The notes under the pieces were generated by a model. That model was not told the DNA's origin. It saw only the letters and a program-made list of their open reading frames with translations, and made no database searches. 64,000 nt of DNA from the NCBI RefSeq assembly GCF_004101865.1, contig NZ_CP026118.1, positions 3,365,001-3,429,000 of the forward strand, in the 5' to 3' direction. Position numbers and translations under genes: made by a program. Of the stretch, positions 38,697 through 47,528 are shown in pieces. Positions within the stretch are counted from its first letter, which is position 1; every line of letters begins with the position of its first letter. This DNA is from Halobacillus litoralis. GTDB taxonomy: Bacteria > Bacillota > Bacilli > Bacillales > Halobacillaceae.

Positions 38697-38936
38697 ATGA
38701 CACAACACCGTTTGAGTGAAGTAGAGATAGGAAAGAATTATAAAGCAAAGGAATTGGATAGTTTTGTGTCTACAACTGATGTAGTCGTCCTATCCAATAA
38801 CGAAGAGCAATTGTTTACGGATCCTGATCGGGAATATAAGGTGGTAACTGCATTTGCTGGATTCTTTGAGCATTCTTCGGAAGTTGGGGAAAAGTATTAC
38901 CGTGAAAAGAAAGCATATGTTGTTGAAAAAATATAA
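38697..38936 (+). CDS. Hypothetical protein (79 aa)
   Basis: A 79-residue protein from ATG 38697 behind AAAGGTGGAG; the frame is open upstream but lacks a ribosome-binding site there. The product is charged (MTQHRLSEVEIGKNYKAKEL) with a later FAGFFEHSSEVGEKYY segment. No motif that I recognise, no membrane segment and no cysteine. A strong terminator follows. The 265-nt gap before it contains no recognisable gene. Confidence 0.7.
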   Translation: MTQHRLSEVEIGKNYKAKELDSFVSTTDVVVLSNNEEQLFTDPDREYKVVTAFAGFFEHSSEVGEKYYREKKAYVVEKI

Positions 38937-38947
38937 ATTATAAAATG

Positions 38948-38980
38948 AGCGGGCCATTCAATTTAAATGGCCCGCTTTTT
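38948..38980 (+). terminator. Terminator after the 79-aa gene
   Basis: AGCGGGCCATT and AATGGCCCGCT pair around CAATTTA and are followed by TTTT. Confidence 0.92.
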
Positions 38981-39075
38981 GTATGACTGGGAAATCCAGT
39001 GACTGGCCCTTTTTTGTCGTAAGAAACTTGGGACACTGGCGTCATTATTTTTGACTTGCGGGCAAAAGTGATCGA

Positions 39076-39834
39076 CTAATACCGGAGCTTCATCAAAATC
39101 TCTCTGATTTCATCGTCCTCTATCAATACAGATTCATATTTCTTTGTGATCTCGGTAAGGGCAACATCATGATAGAAAAACTCAGTAAAGAATTTGACGA
39201 GTGGTTTGGATAGGGTATGTATGCCCTGAAAGTACCCTTTTTCCACCCCTGCAAAAAGAATTTCCTGCTCATCTACAATCACTATTTTATGCCGCTCCAA
39301 GGCTTCATGCTGCTCATCAGGTAATAGTAAATGAGAAGGAATATTTCCAGTGTCAAGGTCCCCTACTGATAAAAGCTCGATATTTACACCTTCCTTATGT
39401 TTTTTTTGTAAATGAGGAAGGAGCGGGGTCAGCTCATCACTCCAACCGGTAATTAATATTTGTTTGTCAGCTTTTTGAATGCACTCCTTGATCAACACGG
39501 ATATAGAAGTATCATTTTGTAAGGTCCATACTCGGTCATCCGAATCGGGGAGGCTGAATTCTTTAATCTTCAATTCTTCGACATTGGATTGGAATTCCGA
39601 AGTCAGTTTTTCAATTGTTGTTTCCAATGGTAAGGCAGTGTAAAGTTTCTTCCGGTCATTGAACGAGGTGAGTATCATACCTTTTTCTACAAGACGCTGC
39701 AAAACTTCATAAACTTTGGATTTGGGTACTTGCGAATATTTGACGATTGTGGTGGCGTCCATTGGCGAGTTGCTTGCTGTAAGTACTTCAAAGACCTGGC
39801 TTTCATATTGAGTGAATCCGAATTTTTGTAACAT
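39076..39834 (-). CDS. TrmB-family transcriptional regulator
   Basis: A 252-residue regulator. The N-terminal TrmB winged helix (FGFTQYESQVFEVLTASN, then ATTIVKYSQVPKSKVYEVLQ) is followed by a helical linker and a PLD-like C-terminal domain (ILITGWSDELTPLLPHLQ, VIVDEQEILFAGVE). TrmB proteins respond to sugars or other small effectors. ATG 39834 follows GAGAGG. It is divergent from an MFS transporter and the shared 133-nt region holds a perfect inverted repeat, a likely operator. Confidence 0.9.
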   Translation of the reverse strand: MLQKFGFTQYESQVFEVLTASNSPMDATTIVKYSQVPKSKVYEVLQRLVEKGMILTSFNDRKKLYTALPLETTIEKLTSEFQSNVEELKIKEFSLPDSDDRVWTLQNDTSISVLIKECIQKADKQILITGWSDELTPLLPHLQKKHKEGVNIELLSVGDLDTGNIPSHLLLPDEQHEALERHKIVIVDEQEILFAGVEKGYFQGIHTLSKPLVKFFTEFFYHDVALTEITKKYESVLIEDDEIREILMKLRY

Positions 39835-39924
39835 GGAGAACCTCTCTTCAGACTATTCTACTTTCAAATATACAATGATTGATCAAAACCGTAAACTTTT
39901 CCTCTTGTTTTCTTCGTGAGTAGT

Positions 39925-39946
39925 GGTTACCATTATAGTGGTAACC
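39925..39946 (+). promoter_or_regulatory. Inverted-repeat operator between trmB-like and MFS genes
   Basis: GGTTACCA and TGGTAACC are exact reverse complements separated by TTATAG. The repeat covers a possible -10 (TATAGT, 39934-39939) for the MFS gene, so binding would repress it. Confidence 0.75.
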
Positions 39947-39967
39947 TAAAAGAGAGGATAATAAACA

Positions 39968-41140
39968 ATGAATAAAAAAGTCTATCTGTTAGCGCTTGTT
40001 GCTTTTGTAGTTGGGACTGTGGAATTGATTATTGGTGGGATTTTGGACTTAGTAGCAGAAGATCTTGGTGTGTCCCTTGGAGAAGCAGGGTTGCTCATCA
40101 CTATTTTTTCCTTGGTTTTTGCAATCGCGTCACCGATTTTATTGACGGCTACAGCTAAATTCGATCGGAAAAAGCTAATGGTAGTAACACTAACCGTATT
40201 CTTCTTAGGAAACCTCATGGCTTTTTGGAGTCCAAATTACTCCACCATCATGGCAGCTAGAATCATTACAGCAGCCAGTGGATCCTTACTTGTAGTCCTT
40301 GCTGTTACAATAGCCTCTGCAATCGTAGCACCCGAATATCGAGGTAGGGCGATTGGTACTATTTTTATGGGGATCAGTGGATCTCTCGTACTTGGGGTGC
40401 CGATCGGTTTAACCATTGGTAATGCCTTCGGATGGAGGGCACCGTTCTTATTCATCAGTATACTGACTTTGCTTTCTATTTCAGCAGTCGCTTTGACATT
40501 AGGACATATTGCACCAAAGCCTGTAGTATCTGTAAAAGAACAACTTCGTACACTGAAGGATAAAAAGATTTTCACAGCACAGTTCACTTCATTTCTGTTC
40601 TTAACAGGACATCTCGCTTTATATGCCTATCTAACCCCTTTCCTAAAGACTGAAATGGGCTTGGACGGGACATGGGTAAGCATCGTCTACTTCATCTTCG
40701 GAGTAGCCGCTGTGCTCGGTGGTGGAGTAGGAGGATTTCTATCTGACAAATTCGGATCGGAAAAGAGTATCATCGGGATTATCGTTATGTTTGCGATTGC
40801 TATTTTCTCGATTCCTTATGTAACCTTCTCTTTACCTTTATTTTTGATTGCGATGATCATTTGGAGTGCGTTAAGTTGGGCGATCACTCCGGCGCAACAA
40901 AACTATTTAATCAACTCAGCTCCTGAAACATCTGACATTCAACAAAGTCTGAACAATTCAGCATTGCATTTCGGAATTGCCTTTGGTTCATCCATTGGCG
41001 GGATAGTCATTGAACAAGCTTCTGTGGTTCATAATGCTACAGTGGGCGGTGTGTTTATATTGTTCTCCCTTGCTACAGCTTGTTTCTCAATTACACGAGG
41101 CAAAGAATCATACGACCAAAAGACTGTGCATCAGTCATAA
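39968..41140 (+). CDS. MFS transporter (drug/arabinose-efflux type)
   Basis: A 390-residue membrane protein with about 12 hydrophobic segments. The loop between segments 2 and 3 reads KFDRKKLMV and PEYRGRAIGTIFMG resembles the motif C region of 12-TM exporters; the second half has GGFLSDKFGSEKS. This points to a proton-coupled exporter of the YdhP/AraJ-like group, with substrate unknown. ATG 39968 follows AGAGAGGAT. The divergent TrmB-type gene and the operator suggest effector-induced export. Confidence 0.88.
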   Translation: MNKKVYLLALVAFVVGTVELIIGGILDLVAEDLGVSLGEAGLLITIFSLVFAIASPILLTATAKFDRKKLMVVTLTVFFLGNLMAFWSPNYSTIMAARIITAASGSLLVVLAVTIASAIVAPEYRGRAIGTIFMGISGSLVLGVPIGLTIGNAFGWRAPFLFISILTLLSISAVALTLGHIAPKPVVSVKEQLRTLKDKKIFTAQFTSFLFLTGHLALYAYLTPFLKTEMGLDGTWVSIVYFIFGVAAVLGGGVGGFLSDKFGSEKSIIGIIVMFAIAIFSIPYVTFSLPLFLIAMIIWSALSWAITPAQQNYLINSAPETSDIQQSLNNSALHFGIAFGSSIGGIVIEQASVVHNATVGGVFILFSLATACFSITRGKESYDQKTVHQS

Positions 41141-41147
41141 TCCTACG

Positions 41148-41182
41148 AAAATCCTTACCTTAATCAAGGTAGGGATTTTTTA
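41148..41182 (+). terminator. Terminator after the MFS gene
   Basis: AAAATCCTTACCTT and AAGGTAGGGATTTT pair around AATC with one G-U pair and end in a T-run. Confidence 0.88.
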
Positions 41183-41328
41183 TACGCCCCTTAAAAAGCC
41201 ATTTCTGTAATTATTTCTCCATGAAATAATACGGGGAAAGTTTAGTTAAGTTGCCTACAGCTGGAGAGAATAATTGAAACGAAAGCGTTGCATACTATCT
41301 TTGTTCAACCACGAAGGAGGGGAATTTC

Positions 41329-41511
41329 ATGGGTAGAGATGAACACAATAATGGTAAAGGCAAAAAGAAATATAAACTGCCACAAACACCGAAAAATGAA
41401 AAAAATAAAAATATCGATGTAGAGTTCTCTGAAGAGTTAGCAGATCGTGATGATAAAATCGCGAAAGAGAGAAGCAAAGCGGCCGACCGCCGCGCTCACA
41501 AAAGAAAGTAA
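41329..41511 (+). CDS. YfhD family protein (60 aa)
   Basis: A 60-residue, very charged protein: MGRDEHNNGKGKKKYKLPQT, then NIDVEFSEELADRDD and an Ala/Arg/Lys-rich end. The PQTPKNEKNKNIDVEFSEEL stretch matches what I recall of YfhD of B. subtilis (PQ-x-PK...DVEFS-x-ELAD), a small protein of unknown, possibly spore-related function. ATG 41329 follows GAAGGAGGGG. Single-gene unit; a palindromic repeat lies 18 nt after the stop. Confidence 0.8.
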   Translation: MGRDEHNNGKGKKKYKLPQTPKNEKNKNIDVEFSEELADRDDKIAKERSKAADRRAHKRK

Positions 41512-41529
41512 ATGTAAATGAGAGAAATA

Positions 41530-41570
41530 TCCACCTCAAGTCATCCAATATTTGGGTGACTTGAGGTGGA
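41530..41570. repeat. 19-bp palindrome related to the one at 25515
   Basis: Arms 41530-41548 and 41552-41570 pair with one G-U around a 3-nt loop. The left arm core CCTCAAGTCATCCA is nearly that of the 25515-25569 palindrome (CCTCAGGTCATCCA). There is no T-run on the plus strand, so it is not an ordinary terminator. Confidence 0.8.
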
Positions 41571-41640
41571 ATTATATGTAAAATGTCAGCAGTGAATTTT
41601 TTGTACAGTTTAAATTGTTTTAACTTTAGTCATTTTATGC

Positions 41641-41646
41641 TATAAT
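41641..41646 (+). promoter_or_regulatory. Extended -10 element of the betaine-binding-protein gene
   Basis: TATAAT preceded by TGC, 61 nt before the ATG at 41707. No good -35 is visible at 17 nt, as expected for extended -10 promoters. Confidence 0.5.
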
Positions 41647-41706
41647 TTTCAACTGTGTTCAAATATATCTAATATCTAACTCACATACTTAGAGGAGGCA
41701 GAAGAA

Positions 41707-42615
41707 ATGACAAAATTACGTAAATGGCTCCCAGCTGTTTTCTTGGGGATCTTGTTGACCCTGGCAGCTTGTGGCGGCTCAGAAGATGAAGCAACTGAAG
41801 GAAATGAAAATGAAGGTTCGGATGCGGAAACTTCAGAGGACAAAGGTACAATTACGATTGGTATGAATAACTGGGCAGAAAACGTTGCCGTATCAAACAT
41901 GTGGAAACTTGTTCTAGAGGAAAAGGGTTACACGGTTGAACTGAACCAAGTAGAAAAGGGCTTTTTGTATGAAGCACTTTCCAGTGGTGATTTAGATATT
42001 GGTATGGAAATCTGGTTACCGAATACAGATAAATCGTTCTATGAGAAGTATAAAGAGGACATTGACTGGCGTGAAACATGGTATGAAGGAACGAAATTAG
42101 GTCTAGCAGTTCCAAGTTATATGGAAGACATCAATACGATCGAAGACTTAAAAGGGTCTGATGCTTTTGAGGACAAACAAATTGTAGGTATTGATGCCGG
42201 CGCTAGTATCATGTCTTTAACTGAGGATGTAATCAGTGAGTATGAGCTCGATTATTCTCTGGCAGCTTCATCAGAGCCGACAATGATCACTGAATTGAAA
42301 AGTTCTTTGGAAAGTGAAGAACCGATTGTAGCTACGCTTTGGAAGCCACACTGGGTTTTTGCTGAAATGGATCTTAAATTCTTAGAGGATACAAAGAATG
42401 TGTATGGTGATTCAGAAAACATTTCATATGCTGCTCGTAAAGGATTAGAGGAAGACCAGCCAGAAGTAGTGAAATGGTTTGATAATTTCATGTTGACTGA
42501 TGACCAGCTTGCAAGCTTAATGGCATCTATTAACAAAGCTGAAACTGAAGAAGAAGGCGCACAAAAATGGATCGATGAAAACCAAGATATAATCGATGAG
42601 TGGACAAAAGAATAA
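41707..42615 (+). CDS. Glycine betaine/proline-type ABC substrate-binding lipoprotein (OpuAC family)
   Basis: A 302-residue lipoprotein with a signal peptide and lipobox LAAC (Cys22), an acidic linker, and an OpuAC-type fold: ITIGMNNWAENVAVSNMWK, DIGMEIWLP and TLWKPHWVFAEMDLKFL with the aromatic residues that cage quaternary amines. It probably captures glycine betaine or a related osmolyte at the membrane. No ATPase or permease gene adjoins, so it must serve a transporter encoded elsewhere. AGAGGAGG precedes ATG 41707. Ligand is inferred. Confidence 0.88.
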   Translation: MTKLRKWLPAVFLGILLTLAACGGSEDEATEGNENEGSDAETSEDKGTITIGMNNWAENVAVSNMWKLVLEEKGYTVELNQVEKGFLYEALSSGDLDIGMEIWLPNTDKSFYEKYKEDIDWRETWYEGTKLGLAVPSYMEDINTIEDLKGSDAFEDKQIVGIDAGASIMSLTEDVISEYELDYSLAASSEPTMITELKSSLESEEPIVATLWKPHWVFAEMDLKFLEDTKNVYGDSENISYAARKGLEEDQPEVVKWFDNFMLTDDQLASLMASINKAETEEEGAQKWIDENQDIIDEWTKE

Positions 42616-42623
42616 ATCTTTCG

Positions 42624-42658
42624 GACAACCTGCTTAATCCGAGCAGGTTGTTTTTTTT
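42624..42658 (+). terminator. Terminator after the betaine-binding-protein gene
   Basis: ACAACCTGC and GCAGGTTGT pair around a short loop and are followed by a long T-run. Confidence 0.92.
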
Positions 42659-42810
42659 ATCAGGAAAAATTATAAAATCAGCCTATTGATATTTTGTCAT
42701 ACAAGGGCATGGAAAATCACAAGGAAACTCGAATGGAGAATTTTCTGATATTAACTGTTATAATCGTAAATTGAGACCATTTTTTAGAAAAAAAGGGAGC
42801 GTTAATATCT

Positions 42811-43758
42811 ATGGGAAATACCAGCATACATAATGCAAAAGAATCGATTGGGCGTGTCATATTAGGTAAAAATGATGTAGTAGAATTATTATTCATATCT
42901 ATTATCGCAGATGGACACGTTTTGTTAGAAAGTGTCCCAGGATCAGGGAAAACGAAGCTTGCCAAAAGTTTTGCTAAAGTCATGAATGGTAAATTCAGTC
43001 GTATTCAATTTACCCCGGATGTATTGCCGAGTGATGTGACTGGTATCCAATTTTTCAATCCTAAAACGCAGGAATTTGAATTGAGAAAGGGTCCTGTAAT
43101 GACAAACGTACTACTTGCCGATGAAATTAATCGGGCCACACCGAAAACACAGTCCAGTTTGTTGGAAATCATGGAGGAAAAACAGACAACGGTTGATGGA
43201 CAAACATTAAAGATTGAAGCTCCGTTGTTTGTAATCGCTACGCAAAATCCTGTAGAAGGAAATCACGGTACTTTTCCTTTGCCAGAAGCCCAGCTCGATC
43301 GATTTTTGTTCAAAATAGATATGGGTTATCCTTCTGAAGTGGAAGAAAAGAATATTTTACGGACTTATCAACAAGATGAACCATACGGGGACTTGGAAGC
43401 CGTCATCGGTCTGGAAGAAATCTTAACCCTTCGAAATGAAGCTAAGGAAGTTGAAATGGAAGACGATACGATGAATTACTTATTGGATCTGGTACGCATG
43501 ACAAGAGAGAATTTACATATTGATTTAGGTGTGAGTACAAGAGGGGCTTTAGCTTTCATGAGAGCATGTCAGGCAAAAGCTTTGTTGAATGGCAGTGAGT
43601 ACGTGACACCTGAAGATGTAAAAACGTTAGCCCCCTATGTTTTTGAGCATCGTATTGTACTATCAATGGAAGGATCGATTCGAAAAACAAATGCGCAAGT
43701 CGTAAATGAAGTTATTGAAGAAGTACCGGTACCGGTGGAAACAGGCGCAGGACGTTGA
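42811..43758 (+). CDS. MoxR-family AAA+ ATPase
   Basis: A 315-residue AAA_3/MoxR ATPase. Walker A is ESVPGSGKTKLAKS, Walker B is VLLADEINRATPKTQ, and the sensor region is VIATQNPVEGNHGTFPLPEAQ followed by LDRF. MoxR proteins act as chaperones activating or assembling partners, typically with DUF58 proteins. ATG 42811 follows AAAGGGAG. Its stop overlaps the DUF58 start, giving a three-gene operon. Client proteins are unknown. Confidence 0.93.
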   Translation: MGNTSIHNAKESIGRVILGKNDVVELLFISIIADGHVLLESVPGSGKTKLAKSFAKVMNGKFSRIQFTPDVLPSDVTGIQFFNPKTQEFELRKGPVMTNVLLADEINRATPKTQSSLLEIMEEKQTTVDGQTLKIEAPLFVIATQNPVEGNHGTFPLPEAQLDRFLFKIDMGYPSEVEEKNILRTYQQDEPYGDLEAVIGLEEILTLRNEAKEVEMEDDTMNYLLDLVRMTRENLHIDLGVSTRGALAFMRACQAKALLNGSEYVTPEDVKTLAPYVFEHRIVLSMEGSIRKTNAQVVNEVIEEVPVPVETGAGR

Positions 43759-44966
43759 AGGTATGGAAAAAATATGACGGACAAAGTGAGAGATATTATG
43801 ATGGTTTACTCGCTGTAGTAGTATTGACGGGCTTAATCGGTTTTATCATCAATCAGCCTTTGTTATTCGTACCGACCGGTTTGCTCCTCTCATTACTGTT
43901 AGCAAGTAAACTTTATGATCGTTTTAGTGGTTCGAACTTACATCTGCATGATTCTAAACGTTCCATCCGGTTGTTCCCTGGTGATGCCACCCACCTAAGT
44001 ATTCGTATGAATAACCTATCCAGAATTCCGGTTTTGAATGGGATGCTTACTTTTCAAATTGATAAATCAGTTCGCAGTTCAGGAGGTATGGAGAGGGGGG
44101 GTAATGATGAGTTATCTTACCGGCTGCCATTATCTCTGATCAGCCACGGTGAGTCAGAGGTCGATCTGCCTATCCAAGCCGAAAGTCGCGGGGTTGCAAA
44201 AATAAAGGGGGTTATGTTCAGCTATCCACATTTATTGAGGTTTTCTCCTATCAAGATGGAGTATAATCCCACTTATAATACCGAGTTCATTGTGTACCCG
44301 AAGCCAAAAAAGATTCATGGAATAGATGAGGTTTTTCATATGTCCATGGGGGAGCATCCTGCCTCTCTTTCTCCATTTGAAGATATTTTGACACCGATCG
44401 GAACTCGTGATTATGTGCCTTCTGACCCCTTTCATCGTATCCATTGGAAGGCCAGCGCTAAAACCAACACTCTCAAGACGAAAGTATATGAACGCCAAAT
44501 TGATATCAGTTGGACGATATTAGTCAATGTTACCGAACATACGAGGTTGGGGAACGAACATCTTTCTCCCGAGATGGAGGACTTGTTGTCTTATGCCTGC
44601 GATTTATGCTATTACGCGACTGAGCATGGATATCCTTATGAAATGGTGGTAAATATGCGTCGTCCTCATCAAAAACCTTATTTTTACCAGTCAGAGGGAG
44701 AAGGTAATCAACACTTGCGTGATTCTTTGGAATTGTTAGCACGAGTTGAAAAGAAACAAATTCCTTTACCTATGAATGAAATGATGTATCGCTTAAGTCA
44801 TCAATTTTATAAACAGAAGACCGTCATCATTTTAGGGGAGGTCCCCGACCAATCTCTTCCGTACGTAAAACAATGGGAAGCTAAAGGAATCAGAGTAATC
44901 AGGTTGTATGTAGAGGATACGTTCGCTACGCTCGCCCCGATCAGATTGAAGGAGGGTCAGCTATGA
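43755..44966 (+). CDS. DUF58 domain protein
   Basis: A 403-residue protein with two N-terminal hydrophobic segments (about 20-50) and a DUF58 domain whose hallmark is GTRDYVPSDPFHRIHWKASA. A later VWA-like region follows. DUF58 proteins work with MoxR ATPases, probably in envelope processes. No ATG is near: TTG 43755 overlaps the MoxR TGA and AGGA lies just upstream, so translation is coupled. It is followed by an overlapping membrane-protein gene. Confidence 0.9.
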   Translation: MKVWKKYDGQSERYYDGLLAVVVLTGLIGFIINQPLLFVPTGLLLSLLLASKLYDRFSGSNLHLHDSKRSIRLFPGDATHLSIRMNNLSRIPVLNGMLTFQIDKSVRSSGGMERGGNDELSYRLPLSLISHGESEVDLPIQAESRGVAKIKGVMFSYPHLLRFSPIKMEYNPTYNTEFIVYPKPKKIHGIDEVFHMSMGEHPASLSPFEDILTPIGTRDYVPSDPFHRIHWKASAKTNTLKTKVYERQIDISWTILVNVTEHTRLGNEHLSPEMEDLLSYACDLCYYATEHGYPYEMVVNMRRPHQKPYFYQSEGEGNQHLRDSLELLARVEKKQIPLPMNEMMYRLSHQFYKQKTVIILGEVPDQSLPYVKQWEAKGIRVIRLYVEDTFATLAPIRLKEGQL

Positions 44967-46177
44967 TTGAAGGGAAGAAAAATCTGACACTCGCATATCA
45001 GTATCTGGGAGAGTCGCTGCTCCTTTACTTTATAATATATCCCGTCGCCGCATGGTCAACGGCATCCATGCCTTTCTGGTCTTACCTTATTTCAGCTCTG
45101 GTTTCATTGTTGGTCTTCCAGATTGGGACCCATTATTTTGAGGGGTTCCTGCCCTATTTTTTATCCCCTGTGCTTGTGCTTTTGCTGGCTTATATGACTG
45201 GAGTGCATTTTTATTTATCTTTGATCATCGTATTCGTATTCATATGGCGTTTTTATATTCATGAACAGGAGCCGGATTTGGAGAATGAACGTTTTTTGCT
45301 TTTTTCCACGACTGTCTGCGCTTTTCTCATGCTGATCCTGTTCAATGATAACGATCTATTAGCTGCTTTACTCTTACAATATTTGGTGGTTATAGCAGGA
45401 TATACTGCTTCTCATTATTTCCAGTCAGAAAAATTGAAAAGGAAAAGCAGTCTGAAAAACTTATTCATGTTAAGTGCCTTATTGGCTGTGGGTCTGGCAT
45501 TAGTGATTGGGCTTTTACCGCAAATACGGTATGTTTTAGGAACCATTTGGAGTGCGGGATCTTATTTGTTTTTAATGCTGGTGAACCGGTTCTTTACTGT
45601 CCTTGCCTGGGCTGGTTTAGAAGTCTCTGAAATTGAGCCGTTGGAAAGAGAGACATCATTAGAAGTGAACTCTTCTGAAAAATTGTTTAATAAAGAAGAA
45701 AATATGCAGTTACTTGATTCAGACTCTACAGAACAGGTTGCTCAAGCTACTGAATCAGTAGTAGTATTCCTTCTTATTTCAGGGATTATCTTAACCTTGT
45801 TTCTATTGAACTACATAAGGAAACGAAAAGGTGTAGAAAATGAACCTGACCTGGAAGGTGTTTCCTATAGGTATTCTTCTCACTCAATTGATGGGAGCAG
45901 TAAAATTCCTTCATTTCGCTTTAGAAGGTCCGAAACCAAAGGTCAAATCAGAGAACATTTCCTTGATTTTGAAAAGTTCGCAGCTAAATATGGGGTAGGA
46001 AGAGCCCCAAATGAACCTATTGAGGATTGGTTTAACCGCGTGGATCTTGATGTAAATTCCACAAATTTATATCAACAGGTGCGATACGGTGCTAAAGACT
46101 TGAATGAAGAAGAGAAACAGTGTTTTTTCAAAAGAATAAATGAGCTTAAGCGACAGATTAAAGAAAGAAATAAATAA
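44963..46177 (+). CDS. Multi-pass membrane protein, DUF4129-like C-terminus
   Basis: A 404-residue protein with five to seven N-terminal hydrophobic segments (to about residue 220), a linker, another segment near 270-290 and a charged C-terminal domain (EDWFNRVDLDVNSTNLYQQV). In MoxR-DUF58 operons this position is usually filled by a TgpA-like transglutaminase membrane protein; here no Cys-His-Asp transglutaminase core is seen, only the membrane part and the short DUF4129-like tail. ATG 44963 overlaps the DUF58 stop (ATGA). Function unknown. Confidence 0.82.
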   Translation: MIEGKKNLTLAYQYLGESLLLYFIIYPVAAWSTASMPFWSYLISALVSLLVFQIGTHYFEGFLPYFLSPVLVLLLAYMTGVHFYLSLIIVFVFIWRFYIHEQEPDLENERFLLFSTTVCAFLMLILFNDNDLLAALLLQYLVVIAGYTASHYFQSEKLKRKSSLKNLFMLSALLAVGLALVIGLLPQIRYVLGTIWSAGSYLFLMLVNRFFTVLAWAGLEVSEIEPLERETSLEVNSSEKLFNKEENMQLLDSDSTEQVAQATESVVVFLLISGIILTLFLLNYIRKRKGVENEPDLEGVSYRYSSHSIDGSSKIPSFRFRRSETKGQIREHFLDFEKFAAKYGVGRAPNEPIEDWFNRVDLDVNSTNLYQQVRYGAKDLNEEEKQCFFKRINELKRQIKERNK

Positions 46178-46278
46178 TTTAGTTAAGAAAAATGTCTTAG
46201 AACGAGTTTAAGCGCTCCTTATTCAGGAAACATATGTTGTAGAAGACATTCTTACCATTTGAAAGGAGTCGCTGTTTT

Positions 46279-47085
46279 ATGGACTTGAACAAAGAAATAA
46301 AGAAATTGGAACAAATACACTTAGAAAAACCACAAAAAGTATTCACAATGTATTTAAATACCGATCCTTCTGACCCTGAGCAACAAGGGGGAGAATGGAA
46401 AATTCATCTGAAAAATGGTCTTAATAACTTTGAATCCTATCTTCAGGAAGATGGAGATTCAGATGAAATAAGAAATTATTGGGCTGTAAAAGAAAAAGTA
46501 CAACAGTATGTTGAAGAAAATGAACAACATTTTGCGAAAAGTATCGTGCTCTTCGCTACAGGTGATGAAACCGTATGGTTCGCTGAGCGTTTCCAAATGC
46601 CGGTGAAAACGGAATTTTTCTGGGAAGAGACACCGGTGCTTGATCAGTTAAAACAAATGCAGAACGATTTTCCGAAAACGGGTGTCATTCTAACCCAAAA
46701 GAATCACATTAAACTGATTGATGCAGAACTTGGTACTTTGAAAGATACGCAACTCTTTGAATTAGATTTGAATACAGAGGATTGGCGTCAACACCAAGGC
46801 CCGCACCGTGCTCAACCATCCATGGGATCTGGTGGTGCAAAATCTTCCAAACAGGATGAATTCAAGGAAAGATTTGAAGCTAACCGTTATCGTTGGTACA
46901 AGAGCGTTGCGCCTAAACTTGATAAACTTGCGAAGGAATATGGATGGGAACGCTTCTACCTTGTCGGTGATAAGGAAGAACTCAAGGATTTACAAGACAA
47001 CATGAACAAAGAAGCAAACGATATGATTAATAAGAATCTGTTAGATCATGAAGAAATGCACGTGCTGGATGAAGTCGTCCAATAA
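46279..47085 (+). CDS. VLRF1/baeRF-type eRF1-like protein
   Basis: A 268-residue protein. The first part, MYLNTDPSDPEQQGGEWKIH and the IVLFATGDETVWF strand, and a central GSGGAKSSKQDEFKERFEAN loop resemble the bacterial archaeo-eukaryotic release factor (baeRF/VLRF1) families. Such proteins are thought to act on stalled ribosome-peptidyl-tRNA complexes; the GSGG segment would correspond to the catalytic loop. ATG 46279 follows GAAAGGAG. Single-gene unit with a long terminator. Family assignment is by pattern; the activity of this member is unknown. Confidence 0.72.
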   Translation: MDLNKEIKKLEQIHLEKPQKVFTMYLNTDPSDPEQQGGEWKIHLKNGLNNFESYLQEDGDSDEIRNYWAVKEKVQQYVEENEQHFAKSIVLFATGDETVWFAERFQMPVKTEFFWEETPVLDQLKQMQNDFPKTGVILTQKNHIKLIDAELGTLKDTQLFELDLNTEDWRQHQGPHRAQPSMGSGGAKSSKQDEFKERFEANRYRWYKSVAPKLDKLAKEYGWERFYLVGDKEELKDLQDNMNKEANDMINKNLLDHEEMHVLDEVVQ

Positions 47086-47094
47086 ATAAAACTA

Positions 47095-47127
47095 AGAGGT
47101 ACTGGTAATATTACCAGTACCTCTTTT
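47095..47127 (+). terminator. Terminator after the VLRF1-like gene
   Basis: AGAGGTACTGGTAA and TTACCAGTACCTCT are exact reverse complements and are followed by TTTT. Confidence 0.92.
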
Positions 47128-47222
47128 TAGTGTTAAGGCATGGAGAATGTTAACATATACATAGAGAAAATTAGTATGATAAAATAATATTCAATGAAAT
47201 TACGTAGATTGGAGACATTCAT

Positions 47223-47528
47223 ATGTTCGTTGTAGACTCAACGGTCATCGTCCCTGAGCATAAAGCCGAAGACTTGATTAATATATACAAAAAGCGTTCT
47301 CGGTGCGTAGATGAAGCAGAAGGCTTTCATTCTTTTCAATTACTTCAAAATGATCGAAAACCAGGAGAGTTGACCGTCCATCTGGAATGGGAGTCAAAAG
47401 AAGCCTACTTGAATTGGGCACGTAGCGAGCAGTTCAAGAAGATACATGAACTTGAAAAACGTTACCCTGACCAAGAATTGCAAGGCATCGTACCTAAGGT
47501 TTCTAAATATGAGGTGGTCGCTACGTGA
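47223..47528 (+). CDS. Antibiotic biosynthesis monooxygenase (ABM/HmoA-like) protein
   Basis: A 101-residue ferredoxin-fold ABM domain protein: MFVVDSTVIVPEHKAEDLIN, EAEGFHSFQLLQN and HLEWESKEAYLNWARSEQFK are the three hallmark segments, as in HmoA/IsdG-type haem monooxygenases and relatives. Haem degradation is one possibility; the single Phe-His pair region does not prove it. ATG 47223 follows TTGGAGA. It is the first gene of a four-gene coupled operon: its stop overlaps the next GTG by 4 nt. Confidence 0.82.
   Translation: MFVVDSTVIVPEHKAEDLINIYKKRSRCVDEAEGFHSFQLLQNDRKPGELTVHLEWESKEAYLNWARSEQFKKIHELEKRYPDQELQGIVPKVSKYEVVAT

Noticed and set aside
41278..41295. cre-like sequence (ACGAAAGCGTTGCA) before yfhD
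   Set aside because: Three or more mismatches from the consensus, and a spore-type gene is an unlikely CcpA target.
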